A model generated the notes under the pieces. It worked only from the letters and a program-made list of their open reading frames with translations. It searched no databases and had not been told where the DNA came from. A stretch of DNA of 64,000 nt from JABGQS01 sp963674545. GTDB taxonomy: Bacteria > Bacillota > Clostridia > Christensenellales > SZUA-584. Shown here piece by piece: positions 8,023 to 16,197 of this stretch. Positions within the stretch are counted from its first letter, which is position 1. Every line of letters starts with the position of its first letter. The stretch covers positions 744,001-808,000 of the forward strand of contig CAXXFB010000001.1 of assembly GCA_963674545.2 (NCBI GenBank), read 5' to 3'. Made by a program: the position numbers and the translations under genes.

Positions 8023-9519
8023 CTACAGCTGTTTAAATCTATCTTTAAGGTCTTCGTAAAGGCCTTTATATACTTTGAAAATCCTGTCGTATTCGTCCTT
8101 GTTATCTTCATTAGGCATCGTTACAGTCTCTTCCTGCAGCCCCTGTGCCGCTTCCACAATGTCCTTCCACATGTCTGCGCCTACTCCCGCAACAACGGCA
8201 GCGCCGTAAGCCCCGCCTTCAGCAGCCCCTGTCAGCGTTTTTACAGGCAGGCCGAAAATATCCGCCTGTATCTGCCTCCATAGAGGGCTCTTGCTTCCTC
8301 CTCCAGATGAAAATACCTGTGTCGGTTTAAGGTCCGGCTTAGAAGCCATTATAAGCTCATATATCTCCCGCAGCCCAAAAGTTACACCTTCCATGACAGC
8401 CCTTGCCATGTCGCCCTTGCCGTGCATCAGACTAAGCCCGAAGAACACTCCCCTTGCGTCAGGGTCTGGATGCGGGCTTCTCTCTCCCGTAAGGTACGGC
8501 AGAAAAATAAGCTTGTTTGCGCCAACGCCGCTTTGCTCTGCGCCTTTGTTTATCTGCGCAAACGGGTCATTCTCGTCATATAATTTTTCTTTCAGCCACT
8601 CTAAAGAGCCGCCGGAGCTTAGCTGACATCCAAACGCCTGCCATTTATTTTTATCGTTGTTGCAGAAAAACTGCAGCTTTCCGCCTTCGTTCTTTCCAAA
8701 TCCGTCAAGTGACATAGATACGATACCCGATGTACCGATTATAAGCCCTATTGTTCCTTCCTGGACAATACCCATACCCGTCGTCTGTATCACAGCGTCA
8801 CCTCCGCCGGCATACGCTTTCATTCCTTCTTTAAGGCCTGTCTCTCCGGCTGCTTTTTTCGTTATACTTCCCGCCGGTTCGTCCGACTCAAGGCTTTCCG
8901 GGAATGTCGAGAAATCAAGCCCGACTATATTTATTATCTTCCTGCTCCACTGCCGCTTTTCAACGTCGAAGAACCCCGTTCCGCTCGCATCCGAAACGTC
9001 TGTATATTTGCGCCCCGTCAGCATAAACCTTATATAGTCTTTCGGCATCAGGAAACTTTTCATTCTCTTGTAATTATCCGGCTCGTTCTTTTTAAGCCAC
9101 AATATCTTCCCGCCTGTAAAGCCGGTCAGCATCGTGTTGTTGGTATAAGAGAGCAATCCGTCAAGGCCGCCCGCCATCTCGATTATCTCTTCGCACTCCT
9201 TGCCTGTTCTCTGGTCGTTCCAGAGAATAGCCGGCCTTATTACGTTGTCATCATCGTCAAGAGCAACAAGCCCGTGCATCTGCCCGGAGAAACCAACTCC
9301 GGTAATATCTGCACTGTCAACGCCGCTTGAAGCAAAAACGTTTTTTATGGCTGTCTTGGTCCCTTCCCACCAGTCAGCCGGGTCTTGCTCCGACCATCCG
9401 TTCTGCGGTGTACTCAAGGGGTACCCTTGGGTATCTGATGCTAAAACTGCTCCCTTTTCATTGATGATTATACATTTGACGCCGGACGTACCGACATCGA
9501 TACCCATAACTAAACTCAT
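8023..9519 (-). CDS. xylB: xylulokinase
   Basis: A 498-residue FGGY-family kinase that phosphorylates D-xylulose to xylulose 5-phosphate in the cytoplasm. Xylulokinase-type motifs are visible: the phosphate-binding start MGIDVGTSGVKC, GVGFSGQMHGLV and AILWNDQRT with the catalytic Asp. GTSGIVSMSLD and the second nucleotide-binding signature in the GGGSKSPLWRQIQADIFG segment follow. Length is normal. ATG 9519 is preceded by ggaggt. It is the first gene of the block running down to xylA and carries the promoter and operator-like palindrome described separately, so it probably is the induced head of the operon. No missing residues noticed. Confidence 0.95.
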   Translation of the reverse strand: MSLVMGIDVGTSGVKCIIINEKGAVLASDTQGYPLSTPQNGWSEQDPADWWEGTKTAIKNVFASSGVDSADITGVGFSGQMHGLVALDDDDNVIRPAILWNDQRTGKECEEIIEMAGGLDGLLSYTNNTMLTGFTGGKILWLKKNEPDNYKRMKSFLMPKDYIRFMLTGRKYTDVSDASGTGFFDVEKRQWSRKIINIVGLDFSTFPESLESDEPAGSITKKAAGETGLKEGMKAYAGGGDAVIQTTGMGIVQEGTIGLIIGTSGIVSMSLDGFGKNEGGKLQFFCNNDKNKWQAFGCQLSSGGSLEWLKEKLYDENDPFAQINKGAEQSGVGANKLIFLPYLTGERSPHPDPDARGVFFGLSLMHGKGDMARAVMEGVTFGLREIYELIMASKPDLKPTQVFSSGGGSKSPLWRQIQADIFGLPVKTLTGAAEGGAYGAAVVAGVGADMWKDIVEAAQGLQEETVTMPNEDNKDEYDRIFKVYKGLYEDLKDRFKQL

Positions 9520-9579
9520 AAAAACCTCCGATTTTTAATTTATAATGCTTCTGAAATGTTTAATATTTTGATATTTCGT

Positions 9580-9606
9580 GTATACGTATAACTATTATAC
9601 ATTATA
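9580..9606 (-). promoter_or_regulatory. promoter region and LacI-type operator of the xylB operon
   Basis: On the minus strand two overlapping TATAAT -10 candidates occur at 9606-9601 and 9599-9594. Just downstream is the perfect palindrome tatacgtata (9581-9590), extended as tgtatacgtataac, with the central CG step typical of LacI-family operators. A clear -35 box is not visible. A repressor bound here would cover the transcription start. A related sequence lies before the gene at 12232. Confidence 0.5.
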
Positions 9607-9649
9607 ATTTAAGAAATATCCACTACTTTTTATATTTTTTTATAAAAGA

Positions 9650-9675
9650 AAAACTGCATTTTTCAATGCAGTTTT
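9650..9675 (-). terminator. rho-independent terminator after the second FGGY kinase
   Basis: A 10-bp inverted repeat (aaaactgcat at 9650-9659, atgcagtttt at 9666-9675) with a 6-base loop is followed on the minus strand by a T-rich stretch. It lies just after the stop of the 9711-11204 gene and before the xylB promoter, separating the two transcription units. Confidence 0.75.
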
Positions 9676-9710
9676 AGGATTCCATACAGTTACAAAATAA
9701 TTCAGATTAT

Positions 9711-11204
9711 TCATGTGTTCTGCATATCTTTTACCGCAGGGAATATCATCTTGTACACCTGCATCTTCTCTTCATATATCTTTACCATTTCACTATCCGG
9801 CTCATACACTTTGCCCGGTTTTACCATTACGCCAACAGCTTCCTCGATGCTGCTGTATGCTCCCTTTGCCACGCCCGAAAGCATGCATACTCCCATTATT
9901 CCAGCCTGAGCAGTCTTAACAGTCTTTATCTGCCTGTTCCAAATATCCGCTTTTATCTGCATTAGCAGCTCAGACTCCGCTCCCCCGCCAACAGCAACAG
10001 AGTCGTCCAGCACTATACCGCACTCTTTTAATATATCTATGTTTAGCTTCATCTCAAAGCACACGCCTTCCAGCACCGCTCTGTAAAGGTCTGGTTTCCT
10101 GGTCGAAGCCCTGATGCCTATAAATGCAGCGCCTGTGGTGTTGTCAACATACGGTGTGCCCGATCCCGCCACAAACGGCAGAAAATAAACGCCGCTCGTC
10201 TGCCGTGAGCATTCCTTCTCCAAAACATCGCTGTAAAAGCTCTTTCCTGTCTTAGCATACTCAGTCGACCTTTCACTTTCTATAGCGTCTCTATACCATT
10301 TGATAGCAGTCCCGGAAGAGGTATTGAACGCAAGTGTTACAAATTTGTCTTCAAACACATACGGTTCGCAGCAATAATTGTTTTCATACATCTTCCGTGT
10401 TATATCCTTTTTATCAAGAGCAAGCGTGATGCATTCTGCAGAGCCCATGCCGTCTACAGACTGACCGCTCTTTACTACTCCCGCTCCAAGCGCTGCCATT
10501 GGCTGGTCGTGCCCCCCCGCTACAACTATAACGCTGCTTTTAAGCCCCAAGCTATTTGCAACGCTAGGCAAAAGCTGCCCTATAGTCGTTCCGGATATTA
10601 CAGGCTTAGAGAACATGCCTGCATCTATTCCCAACGCATTCGCCGCTTTGCCGGACCACTTCTTCTCAGATATATCAAAAAGCATAGACCTGGATGCCAG
10701 CGAATAGTCTATCATCCTCTCGCCAGTCAGCTTATAAGCAATAAAATCTCCGTAAAGCATCATCTTTTTTGCTTTTGAATATATTTTTGGCTGGTGCTTC
10801 TTTACCCACATCAGTTTGTTTGCAGAATACATTGGCGTTATAGGAAGGCCGGTTATAGCCTGAAGTTCGTCCTTATCTATCGCCGCAAGTATATCATCTA
10901 TCTCATGTGTTCCGCGAATATCAGAATAGAAAATGCTTTTTGCAAGCACTTCGTCATTCTCGTCAAGCATTACTACGGCTTCTCCGAAAGTCGCTATACT
11001 TATAGCAGCAACATCTTCACCTGCGACCCCTTCAAGTGTTTCCTTTACGGCCTTCCATACAAGATTAGCATCCATTTCCACATACCCCTCTTGTGGAGTC
11101 TCAACAGAATACTCTGAATACTTAAATCCTATAATCTCGCCTTTTTCATCGACCAGCGAAGCCTTGCAGCCGGCAGTACCAACGTCCAATCCAATAAACA
11201 GCAT
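9711..11204 (-). CDS. FGGY-family carbohydrate kinase
   Basis: A 497-residue sugar kinase of the FGGY family, distinct from the xylulokinase upstream of xylA. Motifs: phosphate-binding start FIGLDVGTAGCKASLVDEKG, SIATFGEAVV in place of the xylulokinase GQMHG segment, and the nucleotide-binding segments AGGHDQPMAALGAG and VGGGAESELLMQIKADIWN. The different substrate-side motif argues for a substrate other than D-xylulose; ribulose, fuculose or a rare ketose are possible. The start at 11204 uses aaggggaa; longer upstream reading is unsupported because it overlaps the preceding gene. It follows the UroD-like gene by 26 bases, so the two form an operon ended by the hairpin at 9650-9675. Confidence 0.88.
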   Translation of the reverse strand: MLFIGLDVGTAGCKASLVDEKGEIIGFKYSEYSVETPQEGYVEMDANLVWKAVKETLEGVAGEDVAAISIATFGEAVVMLDENDEVLAKSIFYSDIRGTHEIDDILAAIDKDELQAITGLPITPMYSANKLMWVKKHQPKIYSKAKKMMLYGDFIAYKLTGERMIDYSLASRSMLFDISEKKWSGKAANALGIDAGMFSKPVISGTTIGQLLPSVANSLGLKSSVIVVAGGHDQPMAALGAGVVKSGQSVDGMGSAECITLALDKKDITRKMYENNYCCEPYVFEDKFVTLAFNTSSGTAIKWYRDAIESERSTEYAKTGKSFYSDVLEKECSRQTSGVYFLPFVAGSGTPYVDNTTGAAFIGIRASTRKPDLYRAVLEGVCFEMKLNIDILKECGIVLDDSVAVGGGAESELLMQIKADIWNRQIKTVKTAQAGIMGVCMLSGVAKGAYSSIEEAVGVMVKPGKVYEPDSEMVKIYEEKMQVYKMIFPAVKDMQNT

Positions 11205-11230
11205 AACACCATTCCCCTTCTGTAATATAT

Positions 11231-12232
11231 TTATAACTCTGCCAGCGTTCTGCTGACTGTTTCCAAGTTTTCTTCTGGTGTGAATTTCGGCACCTCGCAT
11301 CCAGCTGACACCATACTAGTATCGTTGCCGTCAACTATACACCTTATAGTCTCGCTTCTAACGAGCTCTTCATTTCCCTGCAACAGTACGCTGACCGGGT
11401 CGAAGTTACCGTTCACCGACACCTTGCCGCCAATAAGTTTGACAGTCTTCTTATAATCCACCATCCAGTCAATGTCGAATATATCAATGTAATCCGCCGG
11501 TATCAGCTCTACCAAGTCGGTCGTGTTTCCGCATATGTGCAGCTTTGTAAGAGCACCGTATTCCTTTATGCCTTTCAGCAGCCTTTTCTGATGCTCAAAT
11601 GCCATCTGCTCATATATCCTAGGACCGATAAGCGAAGCAGCAGCGTCACCCACTCCTATGATATCGCACCCTGCATCTACTTGTGCTTTTGCATACACGA
11701 GAGCGTTGCTGACGCATATGTCCATAAGTTCAGAGGCAAATTCCGGCTCTACCAGCAAGTCTTCCATAAACTTGTTTATGCCCCGCAAGTCGCTCGCTTC
11801 GGCAACAGGTCCCTCCACCCATCCGCATATCGGATACTCATCCCCCGCTTCTTTACGGAAAAGCTCAGCAGCATTAACTCTGTCTATCGCCCTTGGTGCA
11901 CTTTCTATTGAATTGAGCTTAAGCTTTATAATGTCATCATACTCTTCAAGAAACGCATCAGCTGCATAAGGCACATCGTCTTCCGGCAGCACCGTCTGTC
12001 CGCCAAACAGCTCCACTTCTCTCATCGGGTCGGATATGACGCTTAATATATCAATACCAAAGCGTTTTGTTGCATCAAGGTCTGCAGCGACCAGCTTTCT
12101 GTAGTCAGTACAGTACTCTTTATATGATATGTTCGCCAGTCGTGCTGAAATCATCATTATTATATTAAGATTAGGTATCCTGTCGGTCGGTCTTCCTTCC
12201 AGCCTTCTGTAGACCCTTTCTTTACTGGTCAT
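11231..12232 (-). CDS. uroporphyrinogen decarboxylase family protein (MtaA/CmuA-type)
   Basis: A 333-residue TIM-barrel protein of the UroD superfamily. It is probably not a haem enzyme, since no tetrapyrrole genes are nearby. The zinc triad of the corrinoid methyltransferase branch (MtaA, CmuA) is present: His and Cys in KLHICGNTTD and a later Cys in SAGCEVPKFT. That suggests methyl transfer from a methylated substrate to a corrinoid or thiol, which is inference. The start MTSKERVYRRLEGRPTDRIP is typical of the family; ATG 12232 has ggaagga upstream. It heads a two-gene operon with the second FGGY kinase and has its own promoter and operator-like site. No corrinoid-binding protein is encoded in the window. 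Confidence 0.85.
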   Translation of the reverse strand: MTSKERVYRRLEGRPTDRIPNLNIIMMISARLANISYKEYCTDYRKLVAADLDATKRFGIDILSVISDPMREVELFGGQTVLPEDDVPYAADAFLEEYDDIIKLKLNSIESAPRAIDRVNAAELFRKEAGDEYPICGWVEGPVAEASDLRGINKFMEDLLVEPEFASELMDICVSNALVYAKAQVDAGCDIIGVGDAAASLIGPRIYEQMAFEHQKRLLKGIKEYGALTKLHICGNTTDLVELIPADYIDIFDIDWMVDYKKTVKLIGGKVSVNGNFDPVSVLLQGNEELVRSETIRCIVDGNDTSMVSAGCEVPKFTPEENLETVSRTLAEL

Positions 12233-12261
12233 AATGCTGCTCCTTCCGAAAAATTGATTAT

Positions 12262-12311
12262 ATTATACATCAACTGTTTCCGGCATACAATAAAACAACG
12301 TATACCTATAC
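12262..12311 (-). promoter_or_regulatory. promoter and operator-like site before the UroD-type/kinase operon
   Basis: On the minus strand TTGTAT (12290-12285), a 17-base spacer and TATAAT (12267-12262) form a good sigma-A-type promoter 29 bases before the start codon at 12232. Immediately upstream is gtatacctatac (12300-12311), a near-palindrome of the same TGTATA-NN-TATA form as the xylB operator. Common control by the LacI regulator at 6954-7970 is inferred. Confidence 0.55.
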
Positions 12312-12330
12312 AAAAACTGGCACCTTTTCC

Positions 12331-13092
12331 TCAAACAAAAAGATTGATAAAATTATATATGTTCAGTGCAATGACTAATATTACCGCCACACTGAATATT
12401 ATATTTACATGTTTTAAATGTAGTTTCCTATTAAGCACAGACCCTAGAAACCCGCCGATTACAGCAGCCGGAACCATATACCACAGCGCATTAAGTCCGA
12501 TACCCTGTTCAAACATATCCCCCGTTATCATCATAGTAACGACATTTACCGCCTGTGCAAACATTATCATGAATATAGAGCCAATCGCAGCTTTCTTTAC
12601 ATCAAATCCGAAGAATACGACCAATACCGCAACGTTTATCGGTCCGCCGCCAATGCCTACGAAAGTAGATACAGCCCCAAGTAAAAATCCCGCCAATATG
12701 TAAGCAGCTGGGCTTTTAAACTTGCTCTTGCCTAAAACGTCCTTCAGCAGCGCAAACAGCAGAAGAACAACACTGATGATGATCTGTATCATATTTACTG
12801 TGCGGTCGCTCCACCCGCTTATAGAAAAAATAAACAGCTGGTTACCTGCTGCGCCGCCTACAAGTGCACTCAGCGCAAGCATCAATAGCTGTTTATCGAA
12901 TTTAAACTTCATACGTGCCTGTTTTATCACAGAAACTATAGTCATTGTAAGAACGGTCACAGCGCACAGAACTGCAGCCGTCTCCAAATCTACGCCCAGA
13001 AAATCCAGCGCAGGCTTTATTATAACGCCTCCGCCCATTCCGGCAATGCCGCCAATCGTCGTTGCTATAAAAGTAATTATAAAAAATATCAT
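12331..13092 (-). CDS. sulfite exporter TauE/SafE family permease
   Basis: A 253-residue membrane protein of the TauE/SafE family with about eight hydrophobic segments. The duplicated family signatures are visible: IAGMGGGVIIKPALDFLG near the N-terminus and STFVGIGGGPINVAVLVVFFG near residue 145. Members move small organosulfur or organic anions such as sulfite, sulfoacetate or sulfonates across the membrane; the substrate here is unknown. There is no ribosome site before ATG 13092. Instead a TATAAT box ends 7 bases before it, so the message may be leaderless. It appears to be transcribed alone, between the UroD-type operon and an HD hydrolase gene. Confidence 0.88.
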   Translation of the reverse strand: MIFFIITFIATTIGGIAGMGGGVIIKPALDFLGVDLETAAVLCAVTVLTMTIVSVIKQARMKFKFDKQLLMLALSALVGGAAGNQLFIFSISGWSDRTVNMIQIIISVVLLLFALLKDVLGKSKFKSPAAYILAGFLLGAVSTFVGIGGGPINVAVLVVFFGFDVKKAAIGSIFMIMFAQAVNVVTMMITGDMFEQGIGLNALWYMVPAAVIGGFLGSVLNRKLHLKHVNIIFSVAVILVIALNIYNFINLFV

Positions 13093-13099
13093 ACAAAAG

Positions 13100-13128
13100 A
13101 TTATACTATATGTTGCATATTATATAAA
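13100..13128 (-). promoter_or_regulatory. promoter of the TauE gene, probably leaderless
   Basis: Minus strand: TTTATA (13128-13123), 17-base spacer, TATAAT (13105-13100), then 7 bases to the ATG at 13092. With normal spacing, transcription would start at or next to the A of ATG. The next gene upstream has a nearly identical promoter. Confidence 0.5.
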
Positions 13129-13204
13129 TATAATATTCGATTAAAAGCTTTATTTTATAAGTATGTACAAAAGTCTTCCTGTTGTTCCTGAAAATCCCGG
13201 ATGA

Positions 13205-13789
13205 TTATGAGATGACCTCTCCTTCAAGCCCAAGCTCTTTTGCCGCAGACTGCATTCCTTTTATGGTATGCTCGATCACTTCGTCAAGCTCCATCCCCAG
13301 CATCCCGGCGCCGTTTGCAATCACTTCACGATTCGCACCTGCCGCAAAAGATTTTTGCTTCCACTTCTTTTTAACGGACGAGAGCTTTAAATCCAGCACG
13401 CTCTTACTCGGCCTCATAAGCACAACCGCAGTAATAAGCCCTGTCAGCTCATCAATAGTATAAAGCACTTTCTCCATTCTTTCGGTTGGTTCAACATCGC
13501 TGCACAGCCCCCAGCCATGGCTCTGTACTGCGTGTATATATTCCTCCGGAAAGTTTCTATCTTCAAGTATTTTTCTTGCCGCAACGCAATGCTCATCCGG
13601 ATGCTTCTCATAATCTATGTCGTGAACGAGGCCGACTACTCCCCACTTTTCCTCGTCTTCTCCGAAAAGCGCAGCAAAATGTCTCATCACTGCTTCCACT
13701 GCCAACGCATGCTTAAGAAGGTTGTCCGACTCATTGTGTTCCTTGAAAACTTTGACCGCATATTCCCTGTCAGGTACAAATCCGCTCAT
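13205..13789 (-). CDS. HD domain phosphohydrolase
   Basis: A 194-residue cytoplasmic protein of the HD superfamily (metal-dependent phosphohydrolases). The signature residues are visible in order: His in LLKHALAVE, the HD pair in GLVHDIDYEKHPDEH, a further His in VQSHGWGL and Asp in YTIDELTGL. Proteins of this compact type hydrolyse nucleotides or phosphorylated small molecules; the substrate is unknown. ATG 13789 has gaaaggaag upstream, and a promoter (TTTATA, 17 bases, TATAAT) lies at 13823-13851. It seems monocistronic. Its connection to the sugar genes is only positional. Confidence 0.85.
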   Translation of the reverse strand: MSGFVPDREYAVKVFKEHNESDNLLKHALAVEAVMRHFAALFGEDEEKWGVVGLVHDIDYEKHPDEHCVAARKILEDRNFPEEYIHAVQSHGWGLCSDVEPTERMEKVLYTIDELTGLITAVVLMRPSKSVLDLKLSSVKKKWKQKSFAAGANREVIANGAGMLGMELDEVIEHTIKGMQSAAKELGLEGEVIS

Positions 13790-13822
13790 TTTCTCTTCCT
13801 TTCGAAGTTTATTGTAAACAAA

Positions 13823-13851
13823 ATTATACTATACATTACTTAATATATAAA
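13823..13851 (-). promoter_or_regulatory. promoter of the HD hydrolase gene
   Basis: Minus strand TTTATA (13851-13846), 17-base spacer and TATAAT (13828-13823), 33 bases before the ATG at 13789. The spacer ends in TATAG, as in the promoter of the neighbouring TauE gene, so both may answer to the same signal. Confidence 0.5.
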
Positions 13852-13894
13852 CTCCTTCATTACATAAACTAAAAGTTGTTTTAGCGGTTTCCTA

Positions 13895-14965
13895 TTACAG
13901 CAGCTTTGCGATCCTTTCTTTTACGATATCATAAACCCTGTTTTTATGGTCAATGGTTTCACCCGAGACGATCTGAACAATGAGCTTCAGATCCTTGTCA
14001 ACGATATCATCAAGCAGTTCAAGTTCGTTCTCTCCCAAGCGCACTTTCAGTATGATCCCAGTGTTTTTGAAAGCGTCCCTTAGCTGCGAAGGCTCGTTCG
14101 GGTTCGGGTCAACGCTTCTTCCTATTGCAGTGTCGAATATCTTAAGTCCGTACGTCTGCTTCAGCAGATCTGCGTTATGTGCAACAACGCCGCAGCTATG
14201 CAATGCCAGTCCCCCGAAATGCCTTGATATCCTGTTGTGGTACGGCAAAGATATATTCTTATAGGCTTCTGGTGAGATAAAAGACATATTATCATCGCTT
14301 ATGCTTATGCCATTCAATTCATCTGACGAAGGCATAATATGCCCCGGATGAACTACTCCGCCCGCAGTTTCTATCTGCGCTTCGCTGAATTCTATTATTA
14401 AGTCCGTTATACTGTTAAGCAACCCTCTTATCCGCTTTGGTTCAGCTACTGATGCTGCCAGGAATTCTGTGGAATCCAGTATCAGACTCGCTGTATCGCT
14501 TGGGCTCTGTGTGTCTGTAAGCGCTATCTCCAGCATGCCGCCAGTCTTCTCTTTAAAATATTTAATAGCATCAAGTACCCATACCATTTCCTCGCAATCA
14601 TAAATATCAGGTTTTTTCAGCGTTTTTATTTCATCAAGGCTGTGTATCTCATACATGACATCTGGCGCAGCATCGTCGTTCCATCTATACTTGCATCCGT
14701 ATGCGGAAGCGTAAATGCCAACGCCATGCCATGGCTGAAGATACGATATTATAACGTCAGATTCAAGCTCTATATATTCCGACAGAAAACTTAACTGAGA
14801 CTCAAGTGATCTGTCCATATACCTGCACTCCTCATTCCAGTGCCCTGCATGTGTTGGGAATTGCATTACAACAGTCTCATTGTTATCAAACAATCTTAGT
14901 AAGTTTTTTTCCTTCTCTTCCTTAACCGCTAAAAACTTTTCGTATGGAAAATCTTTTGGGTTCAT
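13895..14965 (-). CDS. uroporphyrinogen decarboxylase family protein, second type
   Basis: A 356-residue UroD-superfamily protein only distantly related to the 11231 gene. It has the His-x-Cys pair in GLALHSCGVVAHN, but the position of the third zinc ligand reads VQIVSGETIDHKN, with no Cys. So it either uses another ligand or is not a zinc methyltransferase. The N-terminal part is charged (EEKEKNLLRLFD) and followed by THAGHWNEECRYMDRS, with more potential metal ligands. ATG 14965 has aaggaggc upstream. It follows an AEC-type transporter by about 200 bases and may be co-transcribed with it, suggesting uptake of an organic acid or methylated compound followed by processing. Function is unknown. 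Confidence 0.78.
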   Translation of the reverse strand: MNPKDFPYEKFLAVKEEKEKNLLRLFDNNETVVMQFPTHAGHWNEECRYMDRSLESQLSFLSEYIELESDVIISYLQPWHGVGIYASAYGCKYRWNDDAAPDVMYEIHSLDEIKTLKKPDIYDCEEMVWVLDAIKYFKEKTGGMLEIALTDTQSPSDTASLILDSTEFLAASVAEPKRIRGLLNSITDLIIEFSEAQIETAGGVVHPGHIMPSSDELNGISISDDNMSFISPEAYKNISLPYHNRISRHFGGLALHSCGVVAHNADLLKQTYGLKIFDTAIGRSVDPNPNEPSQLRDAFKNTGIILKVRLGENELELLDDIVDKDLKLIVQIVSGETIDHKNRVYDIVKERIAKLL

Positions 14966-15161
14966 ACATCAAGCCTCCTTGCTAAATCAGTGCTTCCTTT
15001 CCCTCCCATGGTCTCCCGCAGCAGCTCTAATGGCATCTTGGTGCAATCTTAAATATACCAAGCTGCTGTTACTTCAGCTTCTTCCTAAGGTGCAAAACGC
15101 TCCATGGACTTTATATTCACCCTGAGTTTTTTATCGTAAAACTCTTTTACATATGCATTTT

Positions 15162-16100
15162 TCAAAACATCGCCAGTTGTTTTAGAAGGAATATCCAGAA
15201 GAATATAGACACAGCGGAGGCTGTTGTTCCAACCACGACAAGATGAGCCGCAAGGTTTGCGTCCCCGTTCATGTTCTGTGCCATTATAAATGTCGATACC
15301 GCTGTCGGAGCACACACGACACCCATCAGCGTTGCAAGTTCAACACCTCGGAATCCAAGAAGTATCGCTGCTGTCAAAAATATTGCAGGTACTATCAGCA
15401 GCCTTCCCGTCACCCCCACTACTATAAGCTTTACAGAGTCTTTTATAGTATCAAATTTTATGAATCCTCCAAGAAGTATAAGCGCAAGAGGTGCAGCTAT
15501 CCCGGCAACGCCGGCTATTGGTTTTTCAATTATATACGGTAGTTTGAAGTCAATAAGCAACGCAGCAATTCCAAGTACCGAACCAACAACAAGCGGATTC
15601 TTAAGAATGTTTAGTATGGTATTCTTGCAACTCGCATGCTTTCCGCAATATACCTCCATAACAATTACACCAAGTGCATTATAAAGCGGAACAACCACAG
15701 CTATAACGAGAGTCATAAGCCCTGCGCTTGAAGAGCCGCACAGTGCCGTGATCACAGGTATACCGAGCATCAGAGTATTACTTCTGAATAGGCCTTGTAT
15801 CAGCGTACTTCTTTTTGCATTGTCTTTGACAATAAGGGGCACAATAAGCATTGCCATCCCAAAAGATATTAAAACAAATGCAGCTGAAAACAGCATTACC
15901 GGAAGGTTTAGAGCTTGCTCTATATTTGCATTATATAGATTGTTAAATATCATTACCGGGAAAAATACTTTAAACGTTACCGAAGTAATCGTCGAAAGAG
16001 CCCCGTCGTTAATCAGCTTTATTTTTTTAAGTGCGAACCCGAGCCCTACCAATATAAATACCGGTACAACGACCCGGATAGATAGCAGTATTGCCTCCAA
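15162..16100 (-). CDS. AEC family transporter
   Basis: A 312-residue integral membrane protein of the auxin-efflux-carrier/malate-permease (AEC) family with ten or so hydrophobic helices in two halves. Family features include PLALILLGGFIKFD near the middle and LMGVVCAPTAVSTFIMAQNM near residue 265. The start is TTG at 16100 with aaaggag six bases upstream; no ATG is available. Relatives carry organic anions such as malate or malonate. It is downstream of a terminator that closes the ABC operon and upstream of the second UroD-type gene. The stop overlaps a 26-codon frame, which I do not consider secure. Confidence 0.88.
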   Translation of the reverse strand: MEAILLSIRVVVPVFILVGLGFALKKIKLINDGALSTITSVTFKVFFPVMIFNNLYNANIEQALNLPVMLFSAAFVLISFGMAMLIVPLIVKDNAKRSTLIQGLFRSNTLMLGIPVITALCGSSSAGLMTLVIAVVVPLYNALGVIVMEVYCGKHASCKNTILNILKNPLVVGSVLGIAALLIDFKLPYIIEKPIAGVAGIAAPLALILLGGFIKFDTIKDSVKLIVVGVTGRLLIVPAIFLTAAILLGFRGVELATLMGVVCAPTAVSTFIMAQNMNGDANLAAHLVVVGTTASAVSIFFWIFLLKQLAMF

Positions 16101-16150
16101 TTATTTCTCCTTTATCTGTCCTTTGTCAATTTTCCTGCTGTATAAAATTT

Positions 16151-16185
16151 AAGGCCGGCTAAGCAGCTTTGCTGCGGCCGGCCTT
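16151..16185 (-). terminator. terminator of the sugar ABC operon
   Basis: A GC-rich 9-bp inverted repeat (aaggccggc at 16151-16159, gccggcctt at 16177-16185) with a nested gcagc/gctgc stem in the loop is followed on the minus strand by aaattttata. It lies 12 bases after the last gene of the ABC block. Confidence 0.75.
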
Positions 16186-16197
16186 ATGTCTGTTCCT

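Noticed and set aside
11231..12232. Haem biosynthesis uroporphyrinogen decarboxylase
   Set aside because: The Cys/His zinc site and the absence of any tetrapyrrole genes fit the methyltransferase branch of the superfamily better.
15085..15165. 26-codon frame (TTG start) overlapping the stop of the AEC transporter
   Set aside because: Very short, no ribosome site and no recognisable motif; kept out until conservation is shown.
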